From positions 62,001 through 126,000 of the forward strand of contig NZ_JACSOH010000009.1 of assembly GCF_014349235.1 (NCBI RefSeq): a stretch of 64,000 bases of DNA. Reading direction: 5' to 3'. This DNA is from Cytophaga sp. FL35 (GTDB lineage: Bacteria; Bacteroidota; Bacteroidia; Flavobacteriales; Flavobacteriaceae). How positions within the stretch are numbered: position 1 is the first letter of the stretch; each line of letters begins with the position of its first letter. The position numbers and the translations under genes were made by a program. Shown here one piece after another: positions 21,246 to 30,415 of this stretch. The notes below the pieces were generated by a model, which worked only from the letters and a program-made list of their open reading frames with translations, had not been told where the DNA came from and did no database searches.

Positions 21246-21844
21246 TTACGGTAGGCTTAACAGGAGGTATTGGTAGTGGAAAGACCACGGTGGCAAAAAT
21301 GTTTCAAGAACTAGGCGTTCCCGTATATAATTCGGACAAAGAAGCTAAATCCTTAATGGTTTTAAATGACGATGTCAAACAACAAATCATTCAGTTATTA
21401 GGAGAGGAAGCCTATGTAGAGGGTAACTTGAATAGGGCATTTATATCTAAAAAAATCTTCAATGACCCCAACCTTTTACGTTCAATGAACGCCATAGTCC
21501 ATCCTGCGGTTAGGAATGATTTTACCTTATGGAGGGAAGTAAAGGAAACGCCTTATGTTATTCAAGAATCTGCTCTCATATTTGAAACTGGTTCCCCGGA
21601 ATTCTATGATCAAATTGTATTAGTGACGGCTCCACTGGAAGAACGAATACATAGGGTGATGTTGCGCGACCCCAACTCAAATAGAAAGAAGGTCGAAGAA
21701 AGAATAAGCAATCAGTTACCGGATTCTAAAAAAGCTCCTTTTTCTCACTTCATTATTGAAAATCTTGACTTGAAAGACACACACAAACAAGTGGTAGATA
21801 TTCATTTAAAACTACTCGCCATAGCCGAAAAGACCAAATTTTAA
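21242..21844 (+). CDS. coaE: Dephospho-CoA kinase CoaE
   Basis: CoaE phosphorylates dephospho-CoA, the last step of CoA synthesis. The 200-residue P-loop kinase begins ITVGLTGGIGSGKTTVA (Walker A at residues 8-15), has the conserved VYNSDKEAK near 29-37 with the base Asp, HPAVR near 89, and the lid region LRDPNSNRKKVEERISNQ near 143-160. Coupled to the YbbR-like gene by a 4-base overlap (ATGA). Confidence 0.93.
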   Translation: MITVGLTGGIGSGKTTVAKMFQELGVPVYNSDKEAKSLMVLNDDVKQQIIQLLGEEAYVEGNLNRAFISKKIFNDPNLLRSMNAIVHPAVRNDFTLWREVKETPYVIQESALIFETGSPEFYDQIVLVTAPLEERIHRVMLRDPNSNRKKVEERISNQLPDSKKAPFSHFIIENLDLKDTHKQVVDIHLKLLAIAEKTKF

Positions 21845-21909
21845 CATTTTTGTTAAGGTTTGGTTAAACGTACAAATTGCTAAATGTTAAATTTTTAATT
21901 TTATGACCA

Positions 21910-23493
21910 ATGAATAAGAGGTTGTTTGTTGTTCTGGTGATTTTGATGAGCCTCTCCTTGATCGGAATTATATTCGTTCAAAGTTTTTGGATCAAACAGT
22001 CAGTAGACGATAAGGAAGAGCAGTTTTCCAACGCGGTTATAGACATACTGAATGAGGTAACGGAGAAAATAGAAAGACGTGAACGTCGGGACTATTCAGA
22101 ACGTTATCTTAGTCAAATAGACAGTATGGGAGTTGAGCCAAAAACCACTCCCATTCGTAATTTCTTATTTATAGATAAAGATTTGAATTCTAATGAGATA
22201 CGAACGTATTCTCATGGAATTCTTGAAGAAGATTACAACATTGCATCAACGTTCTTTGACAGCAGCGACAGTGGAGATACTACTACCATTAAAAATTTTA
22301 CCAGTAAGCGTACAAGCATGGTTTTCAAGGAAAACTTTGACTTGGACGGAAAGAATATATCACTAACTCCAATTGAGAAAATTGAAAAAATTGGAGGGCT
22401 AACGTCCTTGGAAAAGGCTGCTTTTGATGATGTATTTATGGAATATGCTAAAAAAGTGCCTATCCATAAACGGGTTTCAAAGCAGGAAATAGAACTTTTG
22501 CTCAGTAGGGAGTTAAAGAACAGAGGATTGGATATTGAATACGAGTATGGTGTTTATAGTAGGGGGTTGCCCACTAAGGTAAAATCTAAGCGGTTTAAGT
22601 TTGCGGAAAGCACTATATACGAGGCGCCTATTTTTAAGGATAGTGAGGGGGATACCAATTTTTCCCTACTTATAAATTTTCCAAAGAAAAAGCGGTTTTT
22701 GATAAGTTCAATAATGGGAATGGCCTTTTTGTCATTGCTTTTTATCTTGGTAATCGTTGCATCTTATTCAGGGGCCATTTATCAATTGATAAGGCAAAAG
22801 CAGATATCGGAAATAAAGTCGGACTTTATTAACAACATGACCCATGAGTTCAAAACACCCATTGCCACAATTAACCTGGCAGTAGAGGCTATAAGGAACC
22901 CAAAAATAATAGGAGATAAAGAAAAGGTTGAACGGTATTTAGGCATGATTCGTGATGAAAATAAGCGTATGCATGCACAAGTGGAGAACGTTCTACGGAT
23001 ATCCAAACTGGAGAAAAACCAATTGGATATAAGTAAGGATAGGGTAGACCTTCACGACATAATACAGGATGCCATTGCCCACGTAGAGCTTATTGTTGCT
23101 GATAGGGGCGGCTTTATTGAAGCACATTTAGACGCTTCTAGAAGTGAAGTTCTTGCTAATGAAATGCATTTTACAAACGTTGTTGTCAATATTCTTGATA
23201 ATGCCATCAAATATTCCCCTGAGGCGCCCGAAGTAAAAATTTTTACAGAAGTTGCCAAGAATTTTATCATTTTGAAAATTCAGGATAATGGTGCAGGTAT
23301 GAGTAAGGCAGTACTAAAAAAGGTATTTGAAAAATTCTATCGAGAACATACCGGAGACCTGCACAACGTTAAGGGACACGGCTTAGGTTTAGCATACGTA
23401 AAAAATATTGTAGATGACCATCAAGGTGAGGTCTACGCAGAAAGTGAAAAAGGAAAGGGAAGTACTTTCTATATAAAATTGCCTTTAATTTAA
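21910..23493 (+). CDS. Sensor histidine kinase (OmpR-partner type)
   Basis: A 527-residue membrane sensor kinase. One membrane helix lies at about residues 4-26 and another at about 257-280, enclosing a periplasmic sensor domain of some 230 residues with no recognised fold. The H-box is MTHEFKTPIATI near 313, then N-box NVVVNILDNAIKYS near 423, DNGAGM near 462 and GHGLGLAYV near 490. It is 9 bases upstream of its response regulator. The pair resembles the Bacteroidota RprX/RprY type; the signal is unknown. Confidence 0.9.
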   Translation: MNKRLFVVLVILMSLSLIGIIFVQSFWIKQSVDDKEEQFSNAVIDILNEVTEKIERRERRDYSERYLSQIDSMGVEPKTTPIRNFLFIDKDLNSNEIRTYSHGILEEDYNIASTFFDSSDSGDTTTIKNFTSKRTSMVFKENFDLDGKNISLTPIEKIEKIGGLTSLEKAAFDDVFMEYAKKVPIHKRVSKQEIELLLSRELKNRGLDIEYEYGVYSRGLPTKVKSKRFKFAESTIYEAPIFKDSEGDTNFSLLINFPKKKRFLISSIMGMAFLSLLFILVIVASYSGAIYQLIRQKQISEIKSDFINNMTHEFKTPIATINLAVEAIRNPKIIGDKEKVERYLGMIRDENKRMHAQVENVLRISKLEKNQLDISKDRVDLHDIIQDAIAHVELIVADRGGFIEAHLDASRSEVLANEMHFTNVVVNILDNAIKYSPEAPEVKIFTEVAKNFIILKIQDNGAGMSKAVLKKVFEKFYREHTGDLHNVKGHGLGLAYVKNIVDDHQGEVYAESEKGKGSTFYIKLPLI

Positions 23494-23502
23494 CTTAAAA
23501 TT

Positions 23503-24216
23503 ATGGAAACAGTCAATAAAAAGATACTACTGGTTGAAGATGATCCGAATTTCGGAATCGTGCTGAAAGATTATTTATCTATGAACGAATTTGACGTTAC
23601 GTTGGCAAAAAACGGAATGGAAGGTTTTGAAAAGTTCAAGAAAGATAATTATGATGTGTGCATTTTAGATGTCATGATGCCTTACAAGGATGGGTTTACC
23701 TTGGCAAAGGAAATTCGTGAAAAAAATGAAAATGTGCCCATTGTCTTTCTTACGGCAAAAACTATGAAAGAAGATGTTCTTAAAGGATATAAGGCAGGTG
23801 CAGATGATTATTTGAACAAGCCTTTTGATTCTGAAGTTTTACTGATGAAACTTAAAGCGATACTTCAAAGAAAAGCATCTAATACGTTAGCGGATAGCAA
23901 AAAGTTTGAATTTCAGATTGGTAATTTTCATTTAAATTCCAAATTGAGGTTCTTGAAATATAAGGATGAGGAGTCCATTAAACTATCTCCAAAGGAAAAT
24001 GAACTGTTGCGTCTTTTGGCACTTCATGAAAATGATTTAATGCCTAGAGAACTTGCTTTGACCAAAATTTGGAGGGATGATAATTATTTTACATCCAGAA
24101 GTATGGATGTATACATCGCTAAATTACGTAAGTATTTGAAGCGTGATGATACGGTAGAAATATTGAATATTCACGGAGAGGGCTTCCGCTTGGTAGTTAA
24201 AGAAGAGGAGGTTTAA
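23503..24216 (+). CDS. OmpR-family response regulator
   Basis: A 237-residue two-domain regulator. The receiver has the acidic pair in VEDDPN (residues 11-16), phosphoacceptor Asp56 in CILDVMMP and the conserved Lys in YLNKPFD near 106. A C-terminal winged helix (LSPKENELLRLLALHENDLM, then MDVYIAKLRKYLK and HGEGFRL) shows OmpR/PhoB-type DNA binding. It is the output of the kinase immediately upstream, and resembles RprY. A hairpin terminator follows. Confidence 0.92.
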   Translation: METVNKKILLVEDDPNFGIVLKDYLSMNEFDVTLAKNGMEGFEKFKKDNYDVCILDVMMPYKDGFTLAKEIREKNENVPIVFLTAKTMKEDVLKGYKAGADDYLNKPFDSEVLLMKLKAILQRKASNTLADSKKFEFQIGNFHLNSKLRFLKYKDEESIKLSPKENELLRLLALHENDLMPRELALTKIWRDDNYFTSRSMDVYIAKLRKYLKRDDTVEILNIHGEGFRLVVKEEEV

Positions 24217-24240
24217 TTTTATCGTTAAAAAAATAAGCTC

Positions 24241-24271
24241 AAAAGGTTCTGGTTATTCCAGAGCCTTTTTT
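24241..24271 (+). terminator. Bidirectional terminator between response regulator and gntK
   Basis: AAAAGGTTCTGG at 24241-24252 pairs with CCAGAGCCTTTT at 24258-24269 (one G-U pair on one strand), loop of 5, followed by TT. It sits between two convergent genes and touches the gntK stop, so it may end both transcripts. Confidence 0.75.
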
Positions 24272-24767
24272 ATTTGCCAGCCAATTTTCTCAAAATTGTA
24301 TCCACAATCATTTCAGGAGTATTTTCAATAGATACCGTAAGGGCCGCTTTGGGAATCTCTAAGGCTTCAAATTGCGAACGCAATAGCTCAGGAGGCATAA
24401 AATGTCCTTTTCTAGCATTTAATCTTTCGGATACCAATTCAAAAGAGCCTTTAAGAAATACGAATTCCATTTGTTCTTCCATTCCATCCCTTAGGAGTTT
24501 TCTGTAGGAATGTTTTAAGGCGCTACATGCAATTACGGCGCCTATATCTCTCATTTCATGGGACAATTGGTTCAAGCGAATGAGCCACCCTTTGCGGTCT
24601 TCATCGTTCAAGGGATTGCCTTTTGCCATCTTCTCTACATTCTCCTTAGGGTGAAAATCATCACCATCAAAAAAATCCAAATTTAATTTTTGGGCTAAAA
24701 ATTTGCCAATAGTGCTTTTGCCGGAGCCTGAAACTCCCATTACAAAAATGATTGGATTATTTTTCAT
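24270..24767 (-). CDS. gntK: Gluconokinase
   Basis: A 165-residue P-loop kinase that phosphorylates gluconate to 6-phosphogluconate. It opens with VMGVSGSGKSTIGKFLA (Walker A near residues 11-18), has FFDGDDFHPKENVEKMAKG near 33-51 (the substrate loop typical of GntK), and ACSALKHSYRKLLR near 80-93. Length is normal. Its ATG overlaps the miaA stop by four bases, so it is the last gene of the minus-strand run; no other gluconate genes are near. Confidence 0.9.
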   Translation of the reverse strand: MKNNPIIFVMGVSGSGKSTIGKFLAQKLNLDFFDGDDFHPKENVEKMAKGNPLNDEDRKGWLIRLNQLSHEMRDIGAVIACSALKHSYRKLLRDGMEEQMEFVFLKGSFELVSERLNARKGHFMPPELLRSQFEALEIPKAALTVSIENTPEMIVDTILRKLAGK

Positions 24768-25666
24768 ATATTCTTCTTAATGCCTTCAATTATGGTGCTT
24801 AGGGGTGTTCGATAGTCGAACCACAATGTTTTTTCATTCCTTTTGAACCATGTAAGTTGCCGTTTTGCAAATCTACGGGTGTTCTTTTTAATCTCGGAAT
24901 TGGCAAAGTTTTTTTCCCAAATTCCTTCAAAATAGTTGAACAATTCTTTGTAACCTACCGTTTGTAATGCATTTAGGTCTTTATTTACATAAAGTTGCTT
25001 TGCCTCTTCTATCAATCCTTCGGCAATCATTACATCTACCCTTTGATTGATTCGATTATAAATTTCCTCCCTTTCGGCAGTAAGCCCTACGGTAAGTGTC
25101 TTAAAATGTCTTTTTTTATTCTTATTCTTAAGAAAGGAAGAATAAGGCTGTCCAGAACCAAGGGAAACTTCAAGGGCTCTTATTAACCTATGTGGGTTAT
25201 TAAGGTCTACTTTCTCATAGTATTCGGGGTCTCTGACTTTTAATTCTTTTTGAAGCGTTTCAAGTCCTTCTTCTTCCAATTTTTTATTCAATTCTGCCCT
25301 AACGGAAGGGGGTATCTCAGGAAAATTATCCAAACCTTTGGTAACTGCATCTACATACAAGCCGCTACCGCCCACCATAACAACAATGTCCTTTTCTTTA
25401 AACAAGCGTTTCAACAAAGAAATAGCTTCCTTTTCGAAATCTCCTACGGAATACTCTTCAAAAATTGATTTATGATGGATAAAATGGTGGGGGGCTTGTG
25501 ATAGTTCTTGAGCTGTTGGTGCAGCTGTTCCAATGGACATTTCCTTGAAAAACTGTCTTGAATCAGCAGAAATAATCTCCGTGTCAAAATACTGCGCTAA
25601 GGCAATTGCCAATCTCGTTTTACCAATAGCTGTAGGCCCAACAACTGAAATAAGTATTTTCTCCAT
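24764..25666 (-). CDS. miaA: tRNA dimethylallyltransferase MiaA
   Basis: MiaA transfers a dimethylallyl group to A37 of tRNAs that read codons starting with U. The 300-residue protein has the P-loop VVGPTAIGKTRLA near 8-20, ISADSRQFFKEMSIGTAAPT near 33-52 and the SGLYVDAVTKGLD region near 100. The C-terminal KRQLTWFKRN near 268-277 is the tRNA-binding signature. Its ATG shares one base with the stop of the K+ channel gene upstream, and its end overlaps gntK. Confidence 0.95.
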   Translation of the reverse strand: MEKILISVVGPTAIGKTRLAIALAQYFDTEIISADSRQFFKEMSIGTAAPTAQELSQAPHHFIHHKSIFEEYSVGDFEKEAISLLKRLFKEKDIVVMVGGSGLYVDAVTKGLDNFPEIPPSVRAELNKKLEEEGLETLQKELKVRDPEYYEKVDLNNPHRLIRALEVSLGSGQPYSSFLKNKNKKRHFKTLTVGLTAEREEIYNRINQRVDVMIAEGLIEEAKQLYVNKDLNALQTVGYKELFNYFEGIWEKNFANSEIKKNTRRFAKRQLTWFKRNEKTLWFDYRTPLSTIIEGIKKNI

Positions 25667-26520
25667 TAAAGTTTACCTCCACATTTATAGCAAAAATCGG
25701 CATCATCCCTATGTCCTTCTTTTGCACAAGTGGGACAGGATTGGGTATTTACATGCACAAAATGATTATTACCATCTGGTTGTTTAGGTTTTCCTTGTCC
25801 TTGTCTACCAAATTCCACAGTGACAATTCCGGTTGGTACGGCAATCACTCCATAACCTACCAACATGATTATGGTAGCTATCAATTGGCCTTGAGGGGTA
25901 ATAGGCGCGATGTCTCCATAACCTACAGTGGTTAGGGTAACAATGGTCCAGTAAATGCTAGTAGGTATGCTGGTAAATCCTGCTTCATCTCCCTCGACCA
26001 AATACATAAGAGTTCCCAAAATAACGGAAAGTATAAGTACGGCAAATAGAAAAACGGTTATTTTGGCGCGGCTGGCCTTTAAAGCTCTTCTTAGTTGTGA
26101 GGCCTCACCTAAAAACCGAACCAGTTTTAATATCCTAAAAACCCGTAACAGTCTAAACGCCCTGATGGCCAATAATACTTGTGATCCGGCAAAAATATAG
26201 GATAAGTAAAGAGGAATAGTGGACAAGAAGTCTATAATTCCATAGAAACTAAAAATATATTTGAAAGGCTTTTTTATGCAAACAATCCTAGCAATATATT
26301 CAATGGTAAATAGCACGGTCACAATCCATTCCAACACAAAAAGGGTCCGATGGTATTTAGCGTCAATCCATTTTACGCTTTCCAACATTACCAAAAGAAC
26401 ACTTATGATAATCAGTAAAAACAAAAGGAGATCGAACCATTTACCTATAGGGGTATCGGCCTCATAAATTATTTCGTGGACTTTGCTTTTCCAGCCCTTT
26501 TCCGGTTTGTGTTCTTTCAA
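25666..26520 (-). CDS. Voltage-gated-type potassium channel with C-terminal zinc ribbon
   Basis: A 284-residue six-helix ion channel. S4 is strongly basic (IRAFRLLRVFRILKLVRFLG, about residues 119-138), as in voltage sensors, and the pore has the K+ selectivity filter TLTTVGYGD near 190. After S6 the protein does not carry the usual RCK domain but a short tail ending in CPTCAKEGHRDD and CYKCGGKL, two CxxC pairs spaced like a zinc ribbon. The gene lies 1 base after the exonuclease gene and shares a base with miaA. The physiological trigger is unknown. Confidence 0.88.
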   Translation of the reverse strand: MKEHKPEKGWKSKVHEIIYEADTPIGKWFDLLLFLLIIISVLLVMLESVKWIDAKYHRTLFVLEWIVTVLFTIEYIARIVCIKKPFKYIFSFYGIIDFLSTIPLYLSYIFAGSQVLLAIRAFRLLRVFRILKLVRFLGEASQLRRALKASRAKITVFLFAVLILSVILGTLMYLVEGDEAGFTSIPTSIYWTIVTLTTVGYGDIAPITPQGQLIATIIMLVGYGVIAVPTGIVTVEFGRQGQGKPKQPDGNNHFVHVNTQSCPTCAKEGHRDDADFCYKCGGKL

Positions 26521-26521
26521 A

Positions 26522-27889
26522 CTATTTGTCTAATTCCATAATTTTATGAACGCGCCGCTTTCTTAAATAGGTTTCAATAATATGGGTCGCGTTTTCATTA
26601 CCGTTCATGGGTGTAATAATAGATTCCAAGATATTTAAATTATTGATTTGGTGATTTAGATCATAGTATCCAAACCCTTGAAATAGACCTTTTTTTATTA
26701 AGAAAGCAATGTATTCGCCTATCTCCCTTCCTTTGTCCACAATAACTATGTTTTTTTGGTTGATGGAGTATGTATCCAAAACTTCCAAAACTCGCTTGTT
26801 ATAGGTTTCGGCCGATTCTTGATTAATACAAGCCCCCTTGCATTCCCCATTTTCGTACGAGGAGCAGCTCTGTTTTGCCTCAGAAATTCCATTCAACTTA
26901 GGGCAAAGTTCAAAGTCTTTGGTTACCTTGAAAATAAAATTTTTTGCACCGGCCAAGCTGTTAAATGTGGCGAATGCATCTTTTCTTAAGGAAGATTTTT
27001 CAGCCACTAACTGCTTATAACCATTATCGTTATCAACTGTTTTTACGATATAGGAAAAGTTTTTTCTAGGAGGCCTTGAATTGTATTTAGGCTTGTTTCT
27101 TCTGAGTTCCTCGTTTTCCTTTAATAAAGCAGCTAAGTCACTTCCCGTTTTTTCAAAAGAAACTTTTTTGGTGGCTTTTTGAAGCTGTCTTGATTTTTTT
27201 CCTCCGTTGGTAAAGTGTTGGTTCACCCTTTTTTTAATATTACTGCTCTTTCCTAGGTAAAGGATTTCCCCGTCCTTATCGTGCATGTAATAGACGCCTG
27301 TTTCCGAAGGTAAGGATTCAACAATATCCAACTGTCTATCGGATAGCTCTCCATGCTCCTTATCGCGAATTATGCCTTTAAGTATCTCTTTGTCCGAGTC
27401 TTTTGAAAGTAAAACTTTAAATAATTTAAGCGTTGCTAGCGCATCACCGTTCGCTCGGTGCCTATCACTAACAGGAATGCCCAGCGATCGAACCAATTTT
27501 CCTAAACTATGCGATTCCGCTTCAGGAATCAACTTTTTGGACAAATCTACCGTACAGAGCGTTTTTCGTTCAAAATTATATCCCAAACGCCTAAATTCCG
27601 TTCTTAAAATACGATAGTCAAACTGTGCATTATGGGCCACAAGTACCGTGGAATCCGTAATCTCTACGATTCTTTTGGCAACTTCATGAAACTTAGGGGC
27701 AGTACGCAGCATTTTGTTGTTGATGCCGGTCAAATTCACCACGAATGGTTGGATGGGCTTTTCCGGATTCACCAAACTGATAAATTTATCAACCACTTGA
27801 TGCCCATCAAACTTATGAATGGCAATTTCGGTTATACCTTCCTCATTGAATTTTCCGCCGGTAGTCTCTATGTCTAGTATTGCGTACAT
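26522..27889 (-). CDS. DnaQ-type exonuclease fused to GIY-YIG (UvrC/Cho-like) nuclease
   Basis: A 455-residue fusion. The N-terminal DEDDh exonuclease has AILDIETTGGKFNEEG (Asp4 and Glu6 of ExoI), the ExoII segment AHNAQFDYRIL near 93 and ExoIII HRANGDALAT near 142. A GIY-YIG domain follows at about 197-280 (TGVYYMHDKDGEILYLGKSS, then KRVNQHF). The C-terminal region has three Cys near CSSYENGECKGAC, as in UvrC/Cho-related proteins. Members combining epsilon-like and UvrC-like modules occur in several phyla; a repair role is assumed from family knowledge. It is separated by 1 base from the channel gene. Confidence 0.88.
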   Translation of the reverse strand: MYAILDIETTGGKFNEEGITEIAIHKFDGHQVVDKFISLVNPEKPIQPFVVNLTGINNKMLRTAPKFHEVAKRIVEITDSTVLVAHNAQFDYRILRTEFRRLGYNFERKTLCTVDLSKKLIPEAESHSLGKLVRSLGIPVSDRHRANGDALATLKLFKVLLSKDSDKEILKGIIRDKEHGELSDRQLDIVESLPSETGVYYMHDKDGEILYLGKSSNIKKRVNQHFTNGGKKSRQLQKATKKVSFEKTGSDLAALLKENEELRRNKPKYNSRPPRKNFSYIVKTVDNDNGYKQLVAEKSSLRKDAFATFNSLAGAKNFIFKVTKDFELCPKLNGISEAKQSCSSYENGECKGACINQESAETYNKRVLEVLDTYSINQKNIVIVDKGREIGEYIAFLIKKGLFQGFGYYDLNHQINNLNILESIITPMNGNENATHIIETYLRKRRVHKIMELDK

Positions 27890-27952
27890 TAAAAATATTC
27901 TAGTAAAGATGTATTAGGGCCTTGGTAGCGCTGAAACGCTTTCTTTGTTTAA

Positions 27953-28609
27953 CTAATAGTTTCGGCTTCCAAAAATACTACTACCAATTCTAACCATGGT
28001 ACTACCTTCTTGTATGGCCAGCATATAATCGCCGCTCATACCCATGGAAAGCGTATCACATTCTGGTAAAAATTGCTTTACCTCATTAAAAGTTTTTCTT
28101 AGAGATTGAAATTCCCTTTTTATTTGTGCTTCGTTATCCGTAAACGTGGCCATTCCCATAAGCCCTTTAATTCTAATATTTTTCATGCTTTTAAAATCAT
28201 CAGAATTTAAAAGTTGGCTCAATTCATCTTGATCCAGACCAAATTTGGTTTCTTCCTCTGCAATATGTATTTGCAATAGGCAATTGATAACTCTATCGCT
28301 TGCTTTTGCACGTTTATCAATCTCTTTCAATAGCCTAAGACTGTCAACCCCATGGATAAGTGAAACAAAATCGGCCATATATTTTACCTTGTTTCTCTGA
28401 AGATGGCCTATCATGTGCCATTCTATATCTTTAGGCAATGCCTCCCATTTGCCAACCATTTCCTGCACCTTGTTCTCCCCAAATATTCGCTGTCCCGCCT
28501 CATAGGCTTCCATAATATCTTCATGGGGCTTTGTTTTGGAAACCGCAACCAAGGTTATGTTATTGGGGATTTGTGATTTTATACGTTGTAGGTTTTCTTT
28601 TATGGGCAT
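27953..28609 (-). CDS. YggS family pyridoxal phosphate homeostasis protein
   Basis: A 218-residue PLP-binding TIM-barrel protein of the YggS/PROSC family, which buffers PLP and affects amino acid balance. The PLP lysine is in TLVAVSKTKP near residue 25; EWHMIGHLQRNK near 72-83 and LSMGMSGDYMLAI near 186 are family signatures, as is the final VRIGSSIFGSRNY. It is 15 bases downstream of the Gfo/Idh/MocA gene on the same strand. Confidence 0.93.
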   Translation of the reverse strand: MPIKENLQRIKSQIPNNITLVAVSKTKPHEDIMEAYEAGQRIFGENKVQEMVGKWEALPKDIEWHMIGHLQRNKVKYMADFVSLIHGVDSLRLLKEIDKRAKASDRVINCLLQIHIAEEETKFGLDQDELSQLLNSDDFKSMKNIRIKGLMGMATFTDNEAQIKREFQSLRKTFNEVKQFLPECDTLSMGMSGDYMLAIQEGSTMVRIGSSIFGSRNY

Positions 28610-28624
28610 GCAGTGAAAAGAATT

Positions 28625-29605
28625 TTAAATTACTTCTGTCTTGTTATTAAATGAAGAAATGACCTCCAAAGCCACTTTAAGGGCGTTTGAGCCTTGTTCT
28701 AAGGTTACTACAGGTTCCGAATTATTTATAATGGCATCGGCAAAAGTTTCCAGCTCATCAAGAATGGCGTTATTCTGATGCACCTCGGGGTTTTCAAAGT
28801 AAATCTGCTTTTTCTCCCCCTCCGCATTTTGCAAAATCATATCAAAATCACCTGCCACCTCCGGAGCATCTTTCATTTTTACAACCTCTACTTTCTTTTC
28901 CAGAAAATCTACCGAAATGTAGGCGTCTTTTTGAAAGAACCTGGATTTCCTCATGTTTTTAAGGGAAATGCGACTTGCGGTTAAATTGGCAACACAGCCG
29001 TTTTCAAATTCAATTCTCGCATTGGCAATGTCCGGAGACTTACTAATAACAGAAACACCGCTGGCATTTATTTGTTTTACCTTGGAGTCAACAACACTTA
29101 GAATGGCATCGATATCGTGAATCATTAAATCCAAAACAACGGGAACATCTGTACCACGTGGATTGAACTCTGCCAACCTATGTGTTTCAATGAACATAGG
29201 ATTTTTTATTTGATGTTTAACGGAAGAAAAAGCAGGATTAAATCGTTCTACATGGCCCACTTGACCTTTAACCCCAAATTCAGCAGCTAAATGTTGTAAC
29301 TCTTCTGCCTCCTCCAAGGTATTGGTGATAGGTTTTTCAATAAAAATATGTCTTCCTTTCTGGATGGCTTTTTTGGCACAATCAAAATGAGAAAGGGTAG
29401 GGGTTACAATATCTACCACTTCAACAGCATCTATAAGTGTATTGATATTATCAAAATATGGATATCCGAATTCCGCAGAAACTTTTTTACCATTAATGGA
29501 ATCGGCATCATAAAAACCTACCAACTCATATTTCTTGGACTCATCGAGCAATCTTAGGTGTATTTTACCCAAATGTCCAGCGCCTAAAACACCTACTTTT
29601 AACAT
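28625..29605 (-). CDS. Gfo/Idh/MocA family oxidoreductase
   Basis: A 326-residue NAD(P)-dependent oxidoreductase. The N-terminal Rossmann fold has VLGAGHLGKIHLRLL near 5-19, the conserved EKP lies in FIEKPITNTLEEA near 93-105, and the C-terminal alpha/beta domain contains DLMIHDIDAILSVV near 167-180 with the active-site region His. The substrate, probably a sugar or cyclitol, cannot be told from sequence. First gene of the minus-strand run down to gntK. Confidence 0.85.
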   Translation of the reverse strand: MLKVGVLGAGHLGKIHLRLLDESKKYELVGFYDADSINGKKVSAEFGYPYFDNINTLIDAVEVVDIVTPTLSHFDCAKKAIQKGRHIFIEKPITNTLEEAEELQHLAAEFGVKGQVGHVERFNPAFSSVKHQIKNPMFIETHRLAEFNPRGTDVPVVLDLMIHDIDAILSVVDSKVKQINASGVSVISKSPDIANARIEFENGCVANLTASRISLKNMRKSRFFQKDAYISVDFLEKKVEVVKMKDAPEVAGDFDMILQNAEGEKKQIYFENPEVHQNNAILDELETFADAIINNSEPVVTLEQGSNALKVALEVISSFNNKTEVI

Positions 29606-29769
29606 TTAAATCAATTTGCATCAAAAATACATATTATTTTAAGCAATGGTCATTTCATATTCCCTTGGATTTTAGCGTAAATAAGGAAAATGTGAATTCT
29701 TAGTTGATAACTGCACTTGTGATTTGGCGTTTTAGAAAGTAAATTTACCTTTCAAAAAAACCAAACCTT

Positions 29770-30411
29770 TTGAAAGATACCTTTAAACATAGGGGAATGC
29801 GAAACAAGTTGGCCGATATCCTCATTGAAAAAGGAATTACGGACAAGAATGTACTGGGAGCCATTAAAACCATTCCAAGGCATTTTTTTATGGATAGCAG
29901 TTTTGAAGGGCATGCCTACCAGGACAAAGCTTTTCCAATTGCGGCCGATCAGACTATTTCCCAGCCCTACACCGTGGCTTTTCAGTCCCAATTGTTACAT
30001 GTTAAACCAGGACATAAAGTTTTGGAAATTGGAACAGGAAGTGGTTATCAAACCGCCGTTTTGTTGCATTTAAAAGCAAAGGTCTACACCATTGAAAGAC
30101 AGCAGGAGCTTTTTAAGAAAACCAAGTTGTTTTTTGGTAAGATGGGATACCGGCCCAAAAAGACTATTTTTGGAGATGGTTACAAAGGCCTTCCGGAAGA
30201 AGCTCCTTTTGATTCCATTATTGTTACTGCAGGAGCCCCTGAAGTACCTAGAGCCTTAATGGCACAGCTAAAAGTAGGAGGTAGGCTTGTAATTCCCGTA
30301 GGAACCCAAGATCAGGTAATGACCCTTTTTTATAGAAAATCTTTAAAAGAATTTGAAAAAAAGGAATTTGGCTCCTTTAGATTTGTGCCGCTTTTGGAGA
30401 ATAAAAACTAA
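29770..30411 (+). CDS. pcm: Protein-L-isoaspartate O-methyltransferase
   Basis: Pcm methylates isoaspartyl residues to start repair of damaged proteins. The 213-residue protein has SAM motif I VLEIGTGSGYQTAVL near 84-98, the N-terminal RHFFMDSSFEGHAYQDKAFPI and SQPYTVAFQ near 64-72 of the substrate site. The start is a TTG at 29770 (K-D-T-F-K-H follows); the next ATG is nine codons later and would cut the conserved KHRGMRNKL beginning. It converges on smpB with 4 bases between stops. Confidence 0.9.
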   Translation: MKDTFKHRGMRNKLADILIEKGITDKNVLGAIKTIPRHFFMDSSFEGHAYQDKAFPIAADQTISQPYTVAFQSQLLHVKPGHKVLEIGTGSGYQTAVLLHLKAKVYTIERQQELFKKTKLFFGKMGYRPKKTIFGDGYKGLPEEAPFDSIIVTAGAPEVPRALMAQLKVGGRLVIPVGTQDQVMTLFYRKSLKEFEKKEFGSFRFVPLLENKN

Positions 30412-30415
30412 AAAA

